Shown: positions 46,247-55,142, counted from the stretch's first letter. The stretch: 64,000 nucleotides of DNA from Herpetosiphonaceae bacterium (GCA_013538855.1 JABXJS010000132.1:1-64000), one strand, 5' to 3'. Program-made: numbers and translations. The notes: generated by a model from the letters alone, not told the origin.

Positions 46247-46687
46247 ATGCGCCGAATTCTGGTTTTCTTGGGAATAGCGAGCGTGCTGCTGGCCTGTGGT
46301 GCGGAGGTTGACCCAACAGCTTCGAGCGGAAGCGCTGCACGACCGACTGCGGCTGCCGAGCCGACCGCGACCGTCGACGCGGCCAAATTCGAGATCAACC
46401 AGCTGCCGATCGAGTCGGTCGATGTGCAGGTCCGTGAGACGATGCCGGTGCAGGTGGCGGTGGTTGTCAAGGGCTATCTCAACGATAGCTGCACGACATT
46501 GCACAATATCGCGCAGCAGCGCGACGGGCAGACCATCACGCTGACAATTACAAAGCAGCGCCCAAAGGGCCTCGACTGTGCGCAGGTTATCTCGGAGTTT
46601 AGCGAGACAATCACGCTGGAGGGCGATTTCCCGCCGGGCACGTATACGCTGCGCGTCAATGATATGGAGCAAACCTTTACCGTGTAG
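46247..46687 (+). CDS. small lipoprotein, unknown function
   Basis: From ATG 46247 (AAAAGGA upstream) the 146-residue product has a lipoprotein signal MRRILVFLGIASVLLACGAE with Cys17 as lipid site. A Thr/Ala/Pro spacer and a ~95-residue beta-rich domain follow (VDVQVRETMPVQVAVVVKGY, FPPGTYTLRVNDMEQTFTV), resembling an Ig-like sandwich with two cysteines (LNDSCTT, GLDCAQ) that may form a disulfide. It should sit on the outer face of the membrane. A hairpin terminator follows. Confidence 0.65.
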   Translation: MRRILVFLGIASVLLACGAEVDPTASSGSAARPTAAAEPTATVDAAKFEINQLPIESVDVQVRETMPVQVAVVVKGYLNDSCTTLHNIAQQRDGQTITLTITKQRPKGLDCAQVISEFSETITLEGDFPPGTYTLRVNDMEQTFTV

Positions 46688-46714
46688 CGCTGCATGCGCT
46701 TCGCACTCACCTGG

Positions 46715-46746
46715 CCGCCGCACAGCTTGCTCAAGCTGTGCGGCGG
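46715..46746 (+). terminator. Rho-independent-like terminator
   Basis: CCGCCGCACAGCTT and AAGCTGTGCGGCGG form a 14-bp perfect stem with a GCTC loop, followed by TTTCT, 27 bp after the lipoprotein stop. Confidence 0.85.
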
Positions 46747-46797
46747 TTTCTGCTATACTAGCAGGTAGCGAACACCACAACCTTGAGGATTATGCAC

Positions 46798-47349
46798 ATG
46801 ACAGATAATCAGCCTGCTGTTCTGTACCCGCTGGCGCACGACGAGATCTGGGCCATGGCCGAGCTAGAGAAGCTGCGTGATAAGCTGCGCTTTCGCGTCG
46901 ATGGCCTGCGTCCCGACCTGCTGCAAGAGCGCCCAGAAGGCTTCACCCTCACGATGGTCGATGTGATCTCGGCCCTGCACGCTGGCGAGAAAGCGTTCAA
47001 TGCCGCGCTGCGCGAGATTGTGCAGCACGATAACCCAACGCTCAGCACGCGCTTCGCTGGCAAGCCGACCGCGTATGTGTCCGTGCCGTTCGAGGAAGTT
47101 GGGGCGCTGCTAAATTTGCGCGAGCAGACCTTGGTGCTGCTGCGCCGCCTCGGCAGCGAACAGTGGAATCGAACCGTCACCGATCCACAGCTCGGCCAGC
47201 GCACGCTGCGCGATGTGGTTGTCGAGTGGGCCAACAGCGAGATCGATACACTCGAGCAGCTTAAGACGATGCGCTACACGCTGATGCAGAGCATCCGTCC
47301 TGCAACACGCACGATCAGCGGGAAGCTCATGCCTGATCCAACGCGCTAG
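46798..47349 (+). CDS. DinB-like family protein
   Basis: The 183-residue product is all-helical and fits the DinB/YfiT-like four-helix fold: LREIVQHDNPTLSTRF, the repeated-helix core and RTLRDVVVEWANSEIDTLEQ. Members are often metal-binding transferases or unknown; the metal-binding histidines are only partly evident (HAGEKAF early; the late site reads EWANSE rather than HxxxH), so activity is uncertain. ATG 46798 or 46792, both after TTGAGG, may be used. It overlaps the next gene by one base. Confidence 0.7.
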   Translation: MTDNQPAVLYPLAHDEIWAMAELEKLRDKLRFRVDGLRPDLLQERPEGFTLTMVDVISALHAGEKAFNAALREIVQHDNPTLSTRFAGKPTAYVSVPFEEVGALLNLREQTLVLLRRLGSEQWNRTVTDPQLGQRTLRDVVVEWANSEIDTLEQLKTMRYTLMQSIRPATRTISGKLMPDPTR

Positions 47350-48290
47350 TGCGCGCCTGGCTGGCCCTTTTTACGCTCTTGGCCAGTGGTGTGTTGTGCG
47401 TCTGGTGCACGCTGCAGTCGGCAGCGTCGCCACGCCTGCGCCACTGGCTAAGCGTGCTTTTGGGGCTGTTTTTGGCCGCTGGCGGCGTGGCGTGTAGCTG
47501 GCGCTGGGGGCCGCTCGGGCGCGTTGTCGCGACGTGGAGCTGCACCTTTGTGGCCTGTAAGGCGCTGGTTTGGCTTTTTCAGCCGCCAAGCATCCGTCAG
47601 CAGTTGACCTGGTGGCGCTTCGTGGCCTTTACGCTGGCCTGGGTTGGCATGCAGCCTGCGCTGTGGCTCACTCCAGCGCAGCCGCAGCCGCGCGCCGCTG
47701 TGCGTGCGCTGGCCTGGAGCAGCGTGCGGCTGCTTGGTGCTGGTGTGCTCATCGCCGCGCTGGCGCTTAGCCCGCTTGGCCGTGTATTTGTGCCGCTGGT
47801 GCGCTGGGCCTGGCTCTGGGTCGGGCTGATTGTGCTGGTGTTCTTCGGCGCGACGCGCACCTGGGCGACGCTATGGTGGGCGCTGGGCCGTCCCGTCGAG
47901 CTGGCCTTTGATCGCCCGATCTATGCTCAGAGTCTGGCCGAGTGGTGGGGCCAGCGCTGGAATCGGCCAGTGCATCGTGTGCTGACGTTGGCACTCTGGG
48001 AGCCGCTGCGTGGCCGAGCTGGTGCACCTTTCGCGTTGGCGGCGGTGTTTCTTGGCTCGGGGCTGCTGCACGAGTATCTGCTGAGCTTTCCGGCGCGTGG
48101 CGGCTGGGGTGGCCCAACGCTGTACTTTAGTGTTCAGGCGCTGGCCATGCTGGCTGAGCGGCGCTGGGTGCGCCACTGGCCGCACAGCTGGCGGCGCAGC
48201 GCGTGGACGCTCACGGCTGCGCTGCTGCCTGCTCCGCTGCTGTTCCATCCGCCGCTGCTCGCGGCGCTGTTCGGCGGGTGGCTGCGCTAG
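47349..48290 (+). CDS. wax synthase/MBOAT-like membrane acyltransferase
   Basis: The 313-residue product begins with GTG overlapping the previous stop by one base (TAGTG), indicating coupling. About eight hydrophobic helices are visible. Two conserved blocks identify the wax-synthase (MBOAT_2-like) family: SLAEWWGQRWNRPVHRVL and GLLHEYLLSFPARGGWGGP, the latter with the presumed catalytic His. Such enzymes move an acyl chain to an alcohol at the membrane, giving wax esters or similar lipids. The acceptor cannot be predicted. Confidence 0.75.
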   Translation: MRAWLALFTLLASGVLCVWCTLQSAASPRLRHWLSVLLGLFLAAGGVACSWRWGPLGRVVATWSCTFVACKALVWLFQPPSIRQQLTWWRFVAFTLAWVGMQPALWLTPAQPQPRAAVRALAWSSVRLLGAGVLIAALALSPLGRVFVPLVRWAWLWVGLIVLVFFGATRTWATLWWALGRPVELAFDRPIYAQSLAEWWGQRWNRPVHRVLTLALWEPLRGRAGAPFALAAVFLGSGLLHEYLLSFPARGGWGGPTLYFSVQALAMLAERRWVRHWPHSWRRSAWTLTAALLPAPLLFHPPLLAALFGGWLR

Positions 48291-48407
48291 GTGCGGCGCA
48301 TGGGATCAGGGCAGGCTGGCGCACGGCGGTTGGCGGCTGACGATGGTGGCTGGTGCAGGGCTATGCACGGCGCGGCGATGCGGCCAGCGCGGGCTAAACA
48401 TCAGACG

Positions 48408-49292
48408 CTAGACGAGTGCGAGCAGCGCACCAAAACGACCAGCGACGCCAGCGCTGTGGGAGAAAAACGGCGAGTCGGCGCAGGCGGTGCAGATATTCAG
48501 CGCGTGGATGTTGGTGGGCGTGAGGCCGTTGCGCGCCAGCAGCGCCTTGATGGCGGCGGGCAGATCGAAAAAGTAGCGATTTTTGCGCACAACAATGCCG
48601 GGACCGGTGGGGCCATAAGCCGCGTAGAAGGCCGATGAGACCACCTGGCCCCACGTGACCGACTGGCCGAGGGCATAGCAGCAGGGGCCGACGGTTGGCC
48701 CGATGGCGGCGATCAGCTCGCTCGGGTCGCACTCGGCGACGCGGCACAGCGACTCGACGGTGTGATCAATGACGTGGTTGACGGTGCCGACAAGGCCCAC
48801 ATGGACCATGGCGACGCCGCGGCCCGCAGGGGCGACGAGCATCACGGGCGCTGAGTCGCCAACGATCATAAACAGGCCCACGTTAGGCGTGGCGGTGACG
48901 AGGCTATCGATGCCCTGCTGGTTGGAGATGCCCTGGACGGTGGTGAAGTGGAGGTCTTGGCTGCTGGCGTCGGCGAGCAGGCCGCGAATTGAGATGCGGT
49001 AGGGGGTGTCGTCGATAGCCACGGTGTCGGCTTCGCTGACGAGGCCCACCCGCGAGCTATGTGTGAGCGCAAAGTGGGCGACATTGGCAGGATGAATACC
49101 GACCAAGCTGGCGAAGCGCCGCCGCGCAGCAGCGACCTCGGCTGGCGGGCCGTAGCGTGTGGCGAGATTGCCGCAGGCGCGCGTGGAGAAGCCATGGCGC
49201 AGAAACGGCAGCTCGGCGAGCGCTGGCACTTGCAGCATCAGCGGTTGATCAGATCCAGACGCTGAATCAACAGATAGATTTGATGGCATCAT
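48408..49292 (-). CDS. YfiH/PgeF-like (laccase domain) protein, key Cys replaced
   Basis: From ATG 49292 the product is 294 residues. The frame continues to 49364 but a promoter (TTGCAC, 17 bp, TATACT) lies in that part, so the shorter start is preferred. It has the YfiH fold marks: LRHGFSTR, GPTVGPCCY and the C-terminal CTACADSPFFSHS. In active family members TADC supplies a zinc-binding Cys; here the site reads VGDSAP with Ser147. HAGWRG reads HVGLVG, keeping only the His. YfiH proteins are purine-nucleoside phosphorylase/adenosine deaminase-type enzymes linked to cell-wall genes. Here the gene is divergent from murF-alr. Confidence 0.75.
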   Translation of the reverse strand: MMPSNLSVDSASGSDQPLMLQVPALAELPFLRHGFSTRACGNLATRYGPPAEVAAARRRFASLVGIHPANVAHFALTHSSRVGLVSEADTVAIDDTPYRISIRGLLADASSQDLHFTTVQGISNQQGIDSLVTATPNVGLFMIVGDSAPVMLVAPAGRGVAMVHVGLVGTVNHVIDHTVESLCRVAECDPSELIAAIGPTVGPCCYALGQSVTWGQVVSSAFYAAYGPTGPGIVVRKNRYFFDLPAAIKALLARNGLTPTNIHALNICTACADSPFFSHSAGVAGRFGALLALV

Positions 49293-49326
49293 GGGCACGT
49301 TCCAGACGAAGATACGATACTTGTTA

Positions 49327-49355
49327 GTATACTCGATTGATCTGACAGGTGCAAA
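49327..49355 (-). promoter_or_regulatory. promoter of the YfiH-like gene
   Basis: On the minus strand TTGCAC (about 49355-49350) and TATACT (about 49332-49327) are 17 bp apart in the 98-bp gap to murF-alr. This placement argues for the 49292 start of the YfiH-like gene. Confidence 0.6.
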
Positions 49356-49390
49356 GGTTTCCACCTGCCACCAAACTAAAGAGGTGTTCG

Positions 49391-51988
49391 ATGATTACCT
49401 GTGATGGATTGATTGCGGCGGGCGCTGCGGTGATACAGATGGGGCCATCGCAGGCTTGGGAGCAGATCGCCTACGACTCGCGGCTGACGCACCCAGGCGA
49501 GCTGTTCGTGGCGCTGCACACAGAGCGTGCCGACGGCCACGCCTTTATTGGCGACGCGGTGGCGGCGGGGGCGAGTGGCGTGCTGTGCGTCGAGCCGCCA
49601 AAGTTTATCGATCCGCGCGTGACGGTGCTGACCGCGCCTGATGTGCTGGCAACGCTCAGCCGCTGGGCTGCGCAGCGAGTGCAGGCAGTGCGGCCAACGG
49701 TTGTGGCCGTGACCGGCAGCGTGGGCAAGACATCGACCAAGCGGGCGATCGCCACGGTGCTTGGCGGCAGCGGGCCGACCTTCTTTAGCCCGCGCTCGTT
49801 CAACACGGCGCTGGGCCTGGCGGTGGCGCTGGCCGGCCTGCGTGATGCGCACCAGTGGGCTGTGCTGGAGTTTGGGGCTGATCGGCGTGGCGAGATCGCG
49901 CAGCTGGCCCGGCTGTTTCCGCCGCAGGTCGGCGTGGTGACGGCAGTTGGCGCGGCGCATCTTGCTTCGCTTGGCTCGCTTGACCATGTAGCCGAGGAGA
50001 AGGGCGCATTGATTCGGGCGCTGCCCGCCGATGGCTGGGCCATCCTCAATGGCGATGATCCGCGCGTGCGGGCGATGGCGCAGTCGACGCAGGCGTGGGT
50101 GCTAACTTACGGCAGCGGGCCGCACTGCGATCTCTGGTTCAGCAATGTGGATCTGGCGCTTGATGGCACGCGCTTCGATCTCCACGGCCATAGCGACGGC
50201 GAGCCGCCAGTGGGGGCGCGGCGGACTGAACGCGATCAGTGGACGCTACGGCTCCAGGTGCCCACGGTTGGTGTGGCGGGTGTGCGGGCGGCGCTGGCGG
50301 CGATTGCCACCGCGCTGGCGTGCGCGATCCCGCTGGAGCAGGCGCTGCCGCAGATTCAGCGGATCGAGCCATCGGCGGGGCGGCTGCGCCCGCTGTCGAT
50401 CGGCAAGGGTGCGGTAATGCTCGACGATAGCTTCAATGCCGCGCCTCCCTCGATGCTGGCGGCGCTGGAGACGCTGGCCAACCTGCCAGCGCGGCGGCGC
50501 ATCGCGATTCTCGGCGAGATGGCTGGGCTGGGCGATGCCAGCGCGCACTACCACGAGCGCATCGGCACAGCGGCGGCGGAGGTGGTCGATGTGCTGATCA
50601 CCAAGGGCGACCGCGCGACGAGCATCGCCCACGCGGCGCGGGCGGCGGCGCTGCAGCAGGGCCGTCAGCTGGAGGTCACGTCGGTGTACACGGCGGCGGC
50701 GGCCATCCAGGCGCTGCCCAGCGATCTTGGCGATGGCGACTTGGTGCTGGTCAAGGGGGCCACAGAGTCGCGCATGGAGCGCGTGGCGGCGGGCTTGCTG
50801 CAGCGTGATGTGCCGCCTGATGCGGTGCTTGTGCGCCAAGAGCGCGCCTGGCGCCATGTGCGCGTGGGCACGCCTGACCGCCCGACGACGCTGCGGATTG
50901 ACCTTGATGCGCTGGCGCATAATGCCACACGGCTGCGCGAGTTGACAGGCGCGCCGCTGATGGCTGTGCTCAAGGGCGACGCCTACGGCCATGGCGCGAT
51001 CCGCTCGGCGCGCACGGTGCTGCTCAGTGGCGCACGCATGCTGGGCGTGGCGACGCTGGGCGAGGCGCTGGCGCTGCGCCACGCCGACATCGCGGCTCCG
51101 ATCCTGATCTTGGGCTACACGCCGCCCTGGCAGGCGCTCGACGCTGTGCGCCAGGATATTCGCTGCACCATCTTTGACTTGAAGATGGCGCAGGCGCTGT
51201 CGGCGGCGGCGGTGCAGGCCGGTCTGATCGCACGGGTGCACGTCAAGGTCGATACAGGCATGACGCGGCTGGGGCTAGCGCCCGCCGACGTGCCCGGCTT
51301 TCTGCAGGCGGTCGCCGCGCTGCCGCAGCTGCAGGTGGAGGGGCTGTTCACGCACTTTGCCACCGGCGACGAGCCGGACACCGCCTACTTTGAGACCCAG
51401 CACGCGCGCTTTGAGCAGCTGCTGGCCGATCTGCAGGCGGCTGGTCTGCGGCCGCCGATTGTGCATGCGGCCAACAGCGCGGCGGCGCTGCGCTTTCCGC
51501 AGGCGCGCTACGACATGGTGCGGGCGGGCATTGCGCTCTACGGCCTTGCGCCAGCGCCCGAGGTGCCGCTGCCGATCGAGCTACGGCCGGTGATGTCCTT
51601 CCACACCGAGATCGCCCAGGTGCGCGATGTGCCCAGCGGCACGCCAGTGTCGTATGGCGGGCTGTTTGTGACCGAGCGGCCCTCACGGATTGCGACGCTG
51701 CCGGTAGGCTACGCCGACGGCTTCCGGCGCGCACCGGCTGGCTGGCGCGAGGTGCTGGTGTGCGGCTATCGTGCGCCGGTGGTGGGCCGCGTGTGTATGG
51801 ACTATGCCATGATCGACGTGACCGACTGCCCGCCGACGCGCCGTGGCGACCAGGTGGTGCTGATCGGTCAACAGGGCGACGATCAGATTACGGCGGAGGA
51901 GGTGGCCGAGTGGCTGGGCACCAACACCTACGAGGTTGTGTCGGCGATCATGCCGCGTGTGCCGCGTGAGTCGGCGGAAGAGGGCTAG
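49391..51988 (+). CDS. murF-alr: bifunctional MurF ligase / alanine racemase
   Basis: The 865-residue product starts at ATG 49391 (GAGGTG upstream). Residues about 1-480 are MurF: N-terminal substrate domain, ATP loop VAVTGSVGKTSTK, LDDSFNAAPPSMLAALETL. MurF adds D-Ala-D-Ala to UDP-MurNAc-tripeptide. Residues about 495-865 are a PLP alanine racemase: RIDLDALAHN, PLP lysine Lys528 in VLKGDAYGHG (Gly where KADAYGHG is more usual), and VSYGGLF with the second catalytic Tyr. The fusion couples D-Ala supply to its use; such fusions are known in Bacteroidetes. A transporter gene begins 2 bp after the stop. Confidence 0.93.
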   Translation: MITCDGLIAAGAAVIQMGPSQAWEQIAYDSRLTHPGELFVALHTERADGHAFIGDAVAAGASGVLCVEPPKFIDPRVTVLTAPDVLATLSRWAAQRVQAVRPTVVAVTGSVGKTSTKRAIATVLGGSGPTFFSPRSFNTALGLAVALAGLRDAHQWAVLEFGADRRGEIAQLARLFPPQVGVVTAVGAAHLASLGSLDHVAEEKGALIRALPADGWAILNGDDPRVRAMAQSTQAWVLTYGSGPHCDLWFSNVDLALDGTRFDLHGHSDGEPPVGARRTERDQWTLRLQVPTVGVAGVRAALAAIATALACAIPLEQALPQIQRIEPSAGRLRPLSIGKGAVMLDDSFNAAPPSMLAALETLANLPARRRIAILGEMAGLGDASAHYHERIGTAAAEVVDVLITKGDRATSIAHAARAAALQQGRQLEVTSVYTAAAAIQALPSDLGDGDLVLVKGATESRMERVAAGLLQRDVPPDAVLVRQERAWRHVRVGTPDRPTTLRIDLDALAHNATRLRELTGAPLMAVLKGDAYGHGAIRSARTVLLSGARMLGVATLGEALALRHADIAAPILILGYTPPWQALDAVRQDIRCTIFDLKMAQALSAAAVQAGLIARVHVKVDTGMTRLGLAPADVPGFLQAVAALPQLQVEGLFTHFATGDEPDTAYFETQHARFEQLLADLQAAGLRPPIVHAANSAAALRFPQARYDMVRAGIALYGLAPAPEVPLPIELRPVMSFHTEIAQVRDVPSGTPVSYGGLFVTERPSRIATLPVGYADGFRRAPAGWREVLVCGYRAPVVGRVCMDYAMIDVTDCPPTRRGDQVVLIGQQGDDQITAEEVAEWLGTNTYEVVSAIMPRVPRESAEEG

Positions 51989-51990
51989 CG

Positions 51991-52914
51991 ATGGCGAGCG
52001 TGCGCTACGTGGTGCTGACCATCGGCATTATGATTGTGTCAACAGCGGCGATCCTGTTCAAGCTCGCTGAGCAGGCTGGTGCTCCGGCGCTGGCGATTGC
52101 AGCGGGGCGGCTGACGCTGGCGGCGCTGATCCTGACTCCGCTGGCCTGGGCGCGCGCAGGGACAGAGCTGCGCACGCTTGGCTGGCGCGAGCGCGGCCTA
52201 GCGCTGCTGGCTGGCGTCTTTCTGGCGCTGCACTTTGCAGCCTGGTTCGCCTCGCTGGTGTACACCTCGGTGGCCTCCTCGACGACGCTGGTGACGACGA
52301 CGCCGGTGTGGGTCAGCCTGGCGGGCTGGCTGCTGTGGCGTGAGCGCGTGGCCAAGGCGACGCTGCTCGGCCTTGCGCTGGCCGTGGTCGGTAGCGTGCT
52401 TATCGCGCTGAGCGATCAGCGGCAGGCGCTGGGCGGCGCGAACCAGCTGCTCGGCGATGCGCTCGCGCTTGGTGGCGGGATGGCGGTGGCCGGCTATTTC
52501 CTGGCCGGGCGCGCGCTGCGCTCGCGCGTTACGCTGCTGGCCTACATCAGCATGACCTATGGCGCGGCGGCGCTGGTGCTGCTGGCCTGGAGCAGCCTGG
52601 CGGGCCAAAGCTTGCTGGGGTACTCGCCGCTGGCCTATGGGCTGATGCTGGCGCTGGCCGTGGGGCCGCAGCTGCTTGGCCACACGGCGCTCAACTGGTC
52701 GCTGGGCTATCTCTCGGCGACGTTTGTGACCGTGGCGGTGCTGGCTGAGCCGATTGGCTCGACCATCCTGGCGCTGCTCATCTTGGGCCAGGTGCCGCAG
52801 CCGCTGCAGATTGTCGGTGGCTGTGTGCTGCTTGGCGGCATCATGGTTGCCTCGCTGGGCGAGCGCAGGCCGCAGTCGGCGGCGGAGCCAGCCGAGCCGG
52901 TGGTGCCGCTGTAG
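51991..52914 (+). CDS. EamA/DMT family transporter
   Basis: The 307-residue product has ten hydrophobic helices in two five-helix EamA repeats: SSTTLVTTTPVWVSLAGWLL ends repeat 1, and LSATFVTVAVLAEPIGSTIL is the matching part of repeat 2. These transport small metabolites across the inner membrane; substrate unknown. It starts 2 bp after murF-alr and is likely cotranscribed, but a role in wall precursor export is only a guess. Confidence 0.88.
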   Translation: MASVRYVVLTIGIMIVSTAAILFKLAEQAGAPALAIAAGRLTLAALILTPLAWARAGTELRTLGWRERGLALLAGVFLALHFAAWFASLVYTSVASSTTLVTTTPVWVSLAGWLLWRERVAKATLLGLALAVVGSVLIALSDQRQALGGANQLLGDALALGGGMAVAGYFLAGRALRSRVTLLAYISMTYGAAALVLLAWSSLAGQSLLGYSPLAYGLMLALAVGPQLLGHTALNWSLGYLSATFVTVAVLAEPIGSTILALLILGQVPQPLQIVGGCVLLGGIMVASLGERRPQSAAEPAEPVVPL

Positions 52915-53096
52915 TGTCAAGCGTTTTCTGATAAAACGCGCTGTGTTTTTATCGCACCTGAGCGTGTGGCAGCGCCAGCAGGCGACGAGTGATTGAGCGG
53001 TTGGGGCGGCGTGAAGCAAGGACTGCTTGCGCCGCGCCTTGGTCGCGCACAGCGCTGATCATCTAAAAACCCATGGCCGCGCAGCGCGTAAGTGGG

Positions 53097-53188
53097 TTGT
53101 TGGATGGGCAGAGCGGTGGTTTGATGCAGGCTAGTCTGCTGTGCGCCTGCGGCTCAGCGAGCGCGTGCAGGTGGCGTGTGCAGGTGTA
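53097..53188. repeat. ~92-bp tandem repeat, copy 1
   Basis: The unit starts TTGTTGGATGGG and contains GATGCAGGCT and GCCTGCGGCTCAGC. It is repeated head-to-tail at 53189-53283, and a third partial unit begins at about 53284. The whole gap 52915-53408 shows no gene. Confidence 0.8.
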
Positions 53189-53283
53189 TTGTTGGATGGG
53201 GAGAGCAGTGGTTGATGCAGGCTGGCCTGCTGTGGGCCTGCGGCTCAGCAGGCGCAGCGAACCCGTGCAGTGCGCAGGTGCAC
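53189..53283. repeat. ~95-bp tandem repeat, copy 2
   Basis: Second tandem copy with scattered single-base changes and small indels relative to 53097-53188. Confidence 0.8.
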
Positions 53284-53408
53284 TGTTGGATGCACAGTTT
53301 GTGGTTTGCTGGACGCTGGCGGGCCACGCGCCTTGCAGCTCAGCGCAGGTACGTGCGGCGGCGGTGACCGCACCAGAAATGGTTTACACTAGATAAGGAG
53401 CTAGACCG

Positions 53409-53624
53409 ATGGATCAGCAAGACGGACGGCAGCGGCGCGATATCAAGCCGGGCCTCAGCGTGGCGATTGTGCAGAAGCAGGATCAGCGCACAGGCAAGCG
53501 CACCAACGGCGTGGTGCAGACGATCCTGACCTCCTCGGCGTACCACCCGCACGGCATCAAGGTGCGCCTGACCGACGGGCGTGTTGGCCGCGTCCAAGAA
53601 ATCCTCGCGCCGCCGGAGGGCTAG
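53409..53624 (+). CDS. ywbE: YwbE family protein
   Basis: The 71-residue product matches the YwbE (DUF2196) family closely: RRDIKPGLSVAIVQKQDQRT, GVVQTILTSSAYHPHGIKVR and GRVGRVQEI. The family is small, basic and of unknown role, probably an OB- or KOW-like beta barrel. AAGGAG lies upstream of ATG 53409. Confidence 0.9.
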   Translation: MDQQDGRQRRDIKPGLSVAIVQKQDQRTGKRTNGVVQTILTSSAYHPHGIKVRLTDGRVGRVQEILAPPEG

Positions 53625-53718
53625 CGGCGCTACCCCAAACTCCATGGCGACTAGATGCCGTAGGATCATCGAGGATCACTGTCCAGAGTCGAGGTTGCTC
53701 CTGGGCAGTGCTGTGGCG

Positions 53719-54318
53719 CTAGTGTCCCTGGGGCGGGGTGAGCGCGTAGACGGCATGGCCGCCGCGGTCGCCGAGCAGGTCGAGGCCGAGCTGGTGGCGC
53801 TGGGCGATGGTCGTGATCAGCGGCTTGAGCGGGTGCACGATGACGATCACGTAGCGGCCGCCTGGCGCGAGCTGGCGCACGGGCTTGAGGATAAAGTCCT
53901 GCTCGATGGCCAGGTCGCCGATATGGCCGGGCACGTTGGAGACGATCAGGTCGTACTGCTGCGGCGGCAGATCGTCGATGCTGATGCTGGCGTTGGCGCT
54001 GGCGTTGGCGATGTTGTTGAGCGCGATGTTGCGCTGCGTGTACTCGACGGCCAGCAGATCCTTGTCGCTGAGCACCACCTGCGCCTGCGGATAGCCATGG
54101 GCTAGCACGATGCCGATGACGCCGTAGCCGCAGCCGAGGTCGAGGATGCTGCGTGGCGCTGGCGCGAGCGCGAGCAGCTGGCGCAGCAGAAACTGCGTGC
54201 CGACATCGACAGCGTGCGAGGAGAAGAGCAGCTCGGCGACATCAAACATAAATTGGTGTCGGTTGAGGGTGTAGGTGATGCGCTTTTTGAAGTAGGCATC
54301 GTTGGTCGCCTTTGCCAT
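53719..54318 (-). CDS. class I SAM-dependent methyltransferase (RsmC-like small MTase), paralog A
   Basis: The 199-residue product has motif I ILDLGCGYGVIG, the acidic post-I loop VLSDKDLLAVEY and the GGRYVIV strand of small-MTase domains related to RsmC/RlmG. The usual motif IV NPPF/Y is replaced by SNVPGHIGDLAIEQDF. The gene is divergent from a close paralog at 54495; both open with the same N-terminus (DAYFKKRITYTL versus DPYFKRRLTYVF). Family relatives methylate rRNA guanines, but the altered motif makes the substrate uncertain. Confidence 0.85.
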   Translation of the reverse strand: MAKATNDAYFKKRITYTLNRHQFMFDVAELLFSSHAVDVGTQFLLRQLLALAPAPRSILDLGCGYGVIGIVLAHGYPQAQVVLSDKDLLAVEYTQRNIALNNIANASANASISIDDLPPQQYDLIVSNVPGHIGDLAIEQDFILKPVRQLAPGGRYVIVIVHPLKPLITTIAQRHQLGLDLLGDRGGHAVYALTPPQGH

Positions 54319-54494
54319 CGCACGTTCCTCCGCGCTTTACTGATATGATAGGCCAGTGGGTGGAATCTGCCGCAGCGGCTGGGCTGCGGCTGTCTATCAT
54401 AGCCGCTGTGTGGCTGCTGTCAAGGCGGCTGTGCCAGATTGGGCAGCGCTGTGGGCGCTGGCTGGCGGCGGTGCTTTTGCAGATGGAGGCGCGT

Positions 54495-55091
54495 ATGACC
54501 GAATTGAACGATCCATATTTCAAGCGACGGCTCACGTATGTCTTTGCCGATACGCAGCTAGCGTTCGACACGGCGGCGCTGCTGGCCTCGGCGCACGAGA
54601 TCGATCCAGGCGTTGATCTGCTGCTGCATACGCTGGTGCCAACGCTGAGCACAGCGCCGCAGGCGGTGTTGGATCTGGCCTGCGGCTACGGCAACCTGGG
54701 GCTGGTGTTGGCCAAGCTGTTTCCGTCGGCGAGCGTGACGCTGCTGGACAAGGATCTGCTGGCGCTGCGCTATGCGCGCCACAACGCGGCGCTGAACGGC
54801 CTGTCGAATGTGCAGGTTGTCGGCGCTGTTGGTGTGCGCGCTGCACTTGGCGCTGACTTCGATCTTGTCGTAACGGATCTGCCGACGAAGATCGGCGATG
54901 CGGCGATTGAGCAAGATTTTGTGCTGGGGCCGCTCAATCTGCTGCGGCCTGGCGGGATGGTCTGGCTGGTCGCCGATAGCCAGATCAATCGGCTGCTGCC
55001 AGGGCTGGCGCGCAAGCATCAGCTGAAGCTGACCGAGGTGATCAAGCGGCGCGGCAAGACGGTGTTCACACTGCATCGTCGCGGTGTGTAG
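54495..55091 (+). CDS. class I SAM-dependent methyltransferase, paralog B
   Basis: From ATG 54495 (GGAGG 5 nt upstream) the product is 198 residues; the frame open to 54312 is not needed. Motif I is VLDLACGYGNLG, the post-I loop TLLDKDLLALRY, and motif IV reads TDLPTKIGDAAIEQDF instead of NPPF/Y. It is similar to paralog A along its whole length, with the two genes arranged head-to-head across 176 bp. A hairpin follows. Substrate unknown. Confidence 0.85.
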   Translation: MTELNDPYFKRRLTYVFADTQLAFDTAALLASAHEIDPGVDLLLHTLVPTLSTAPQAVLDLACGYGNLGLVLAKLFPSASVTLLDKDLLALRYARHNAALNGLSNVQVVGAVGVRAALGADFDLVVTDLPTKIGDAAIEQDFVLGPLNLLRPGGMVWLVADSQINRLLPGLARKHQLKLTEVIKRRGKTVFTLHRRGV

Positions 55092-55100
55092 GTGTTCCGG

Positions 55101-55126
55101 CAGCGGCAGCTCGTAGACTGCCGCTG
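55101..55126. terminator. bidirectional hairpin between methyltransferase and protease genes
   Basis: CAGCGGCAG and CTGCCGCTG form a 9-bp stem with an 8-nt loop in the 51-bp gap between two convergent genes. Confidence 0.6.
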
Positions 55127-55142
55127 CTCGTGATCGAGTCCA

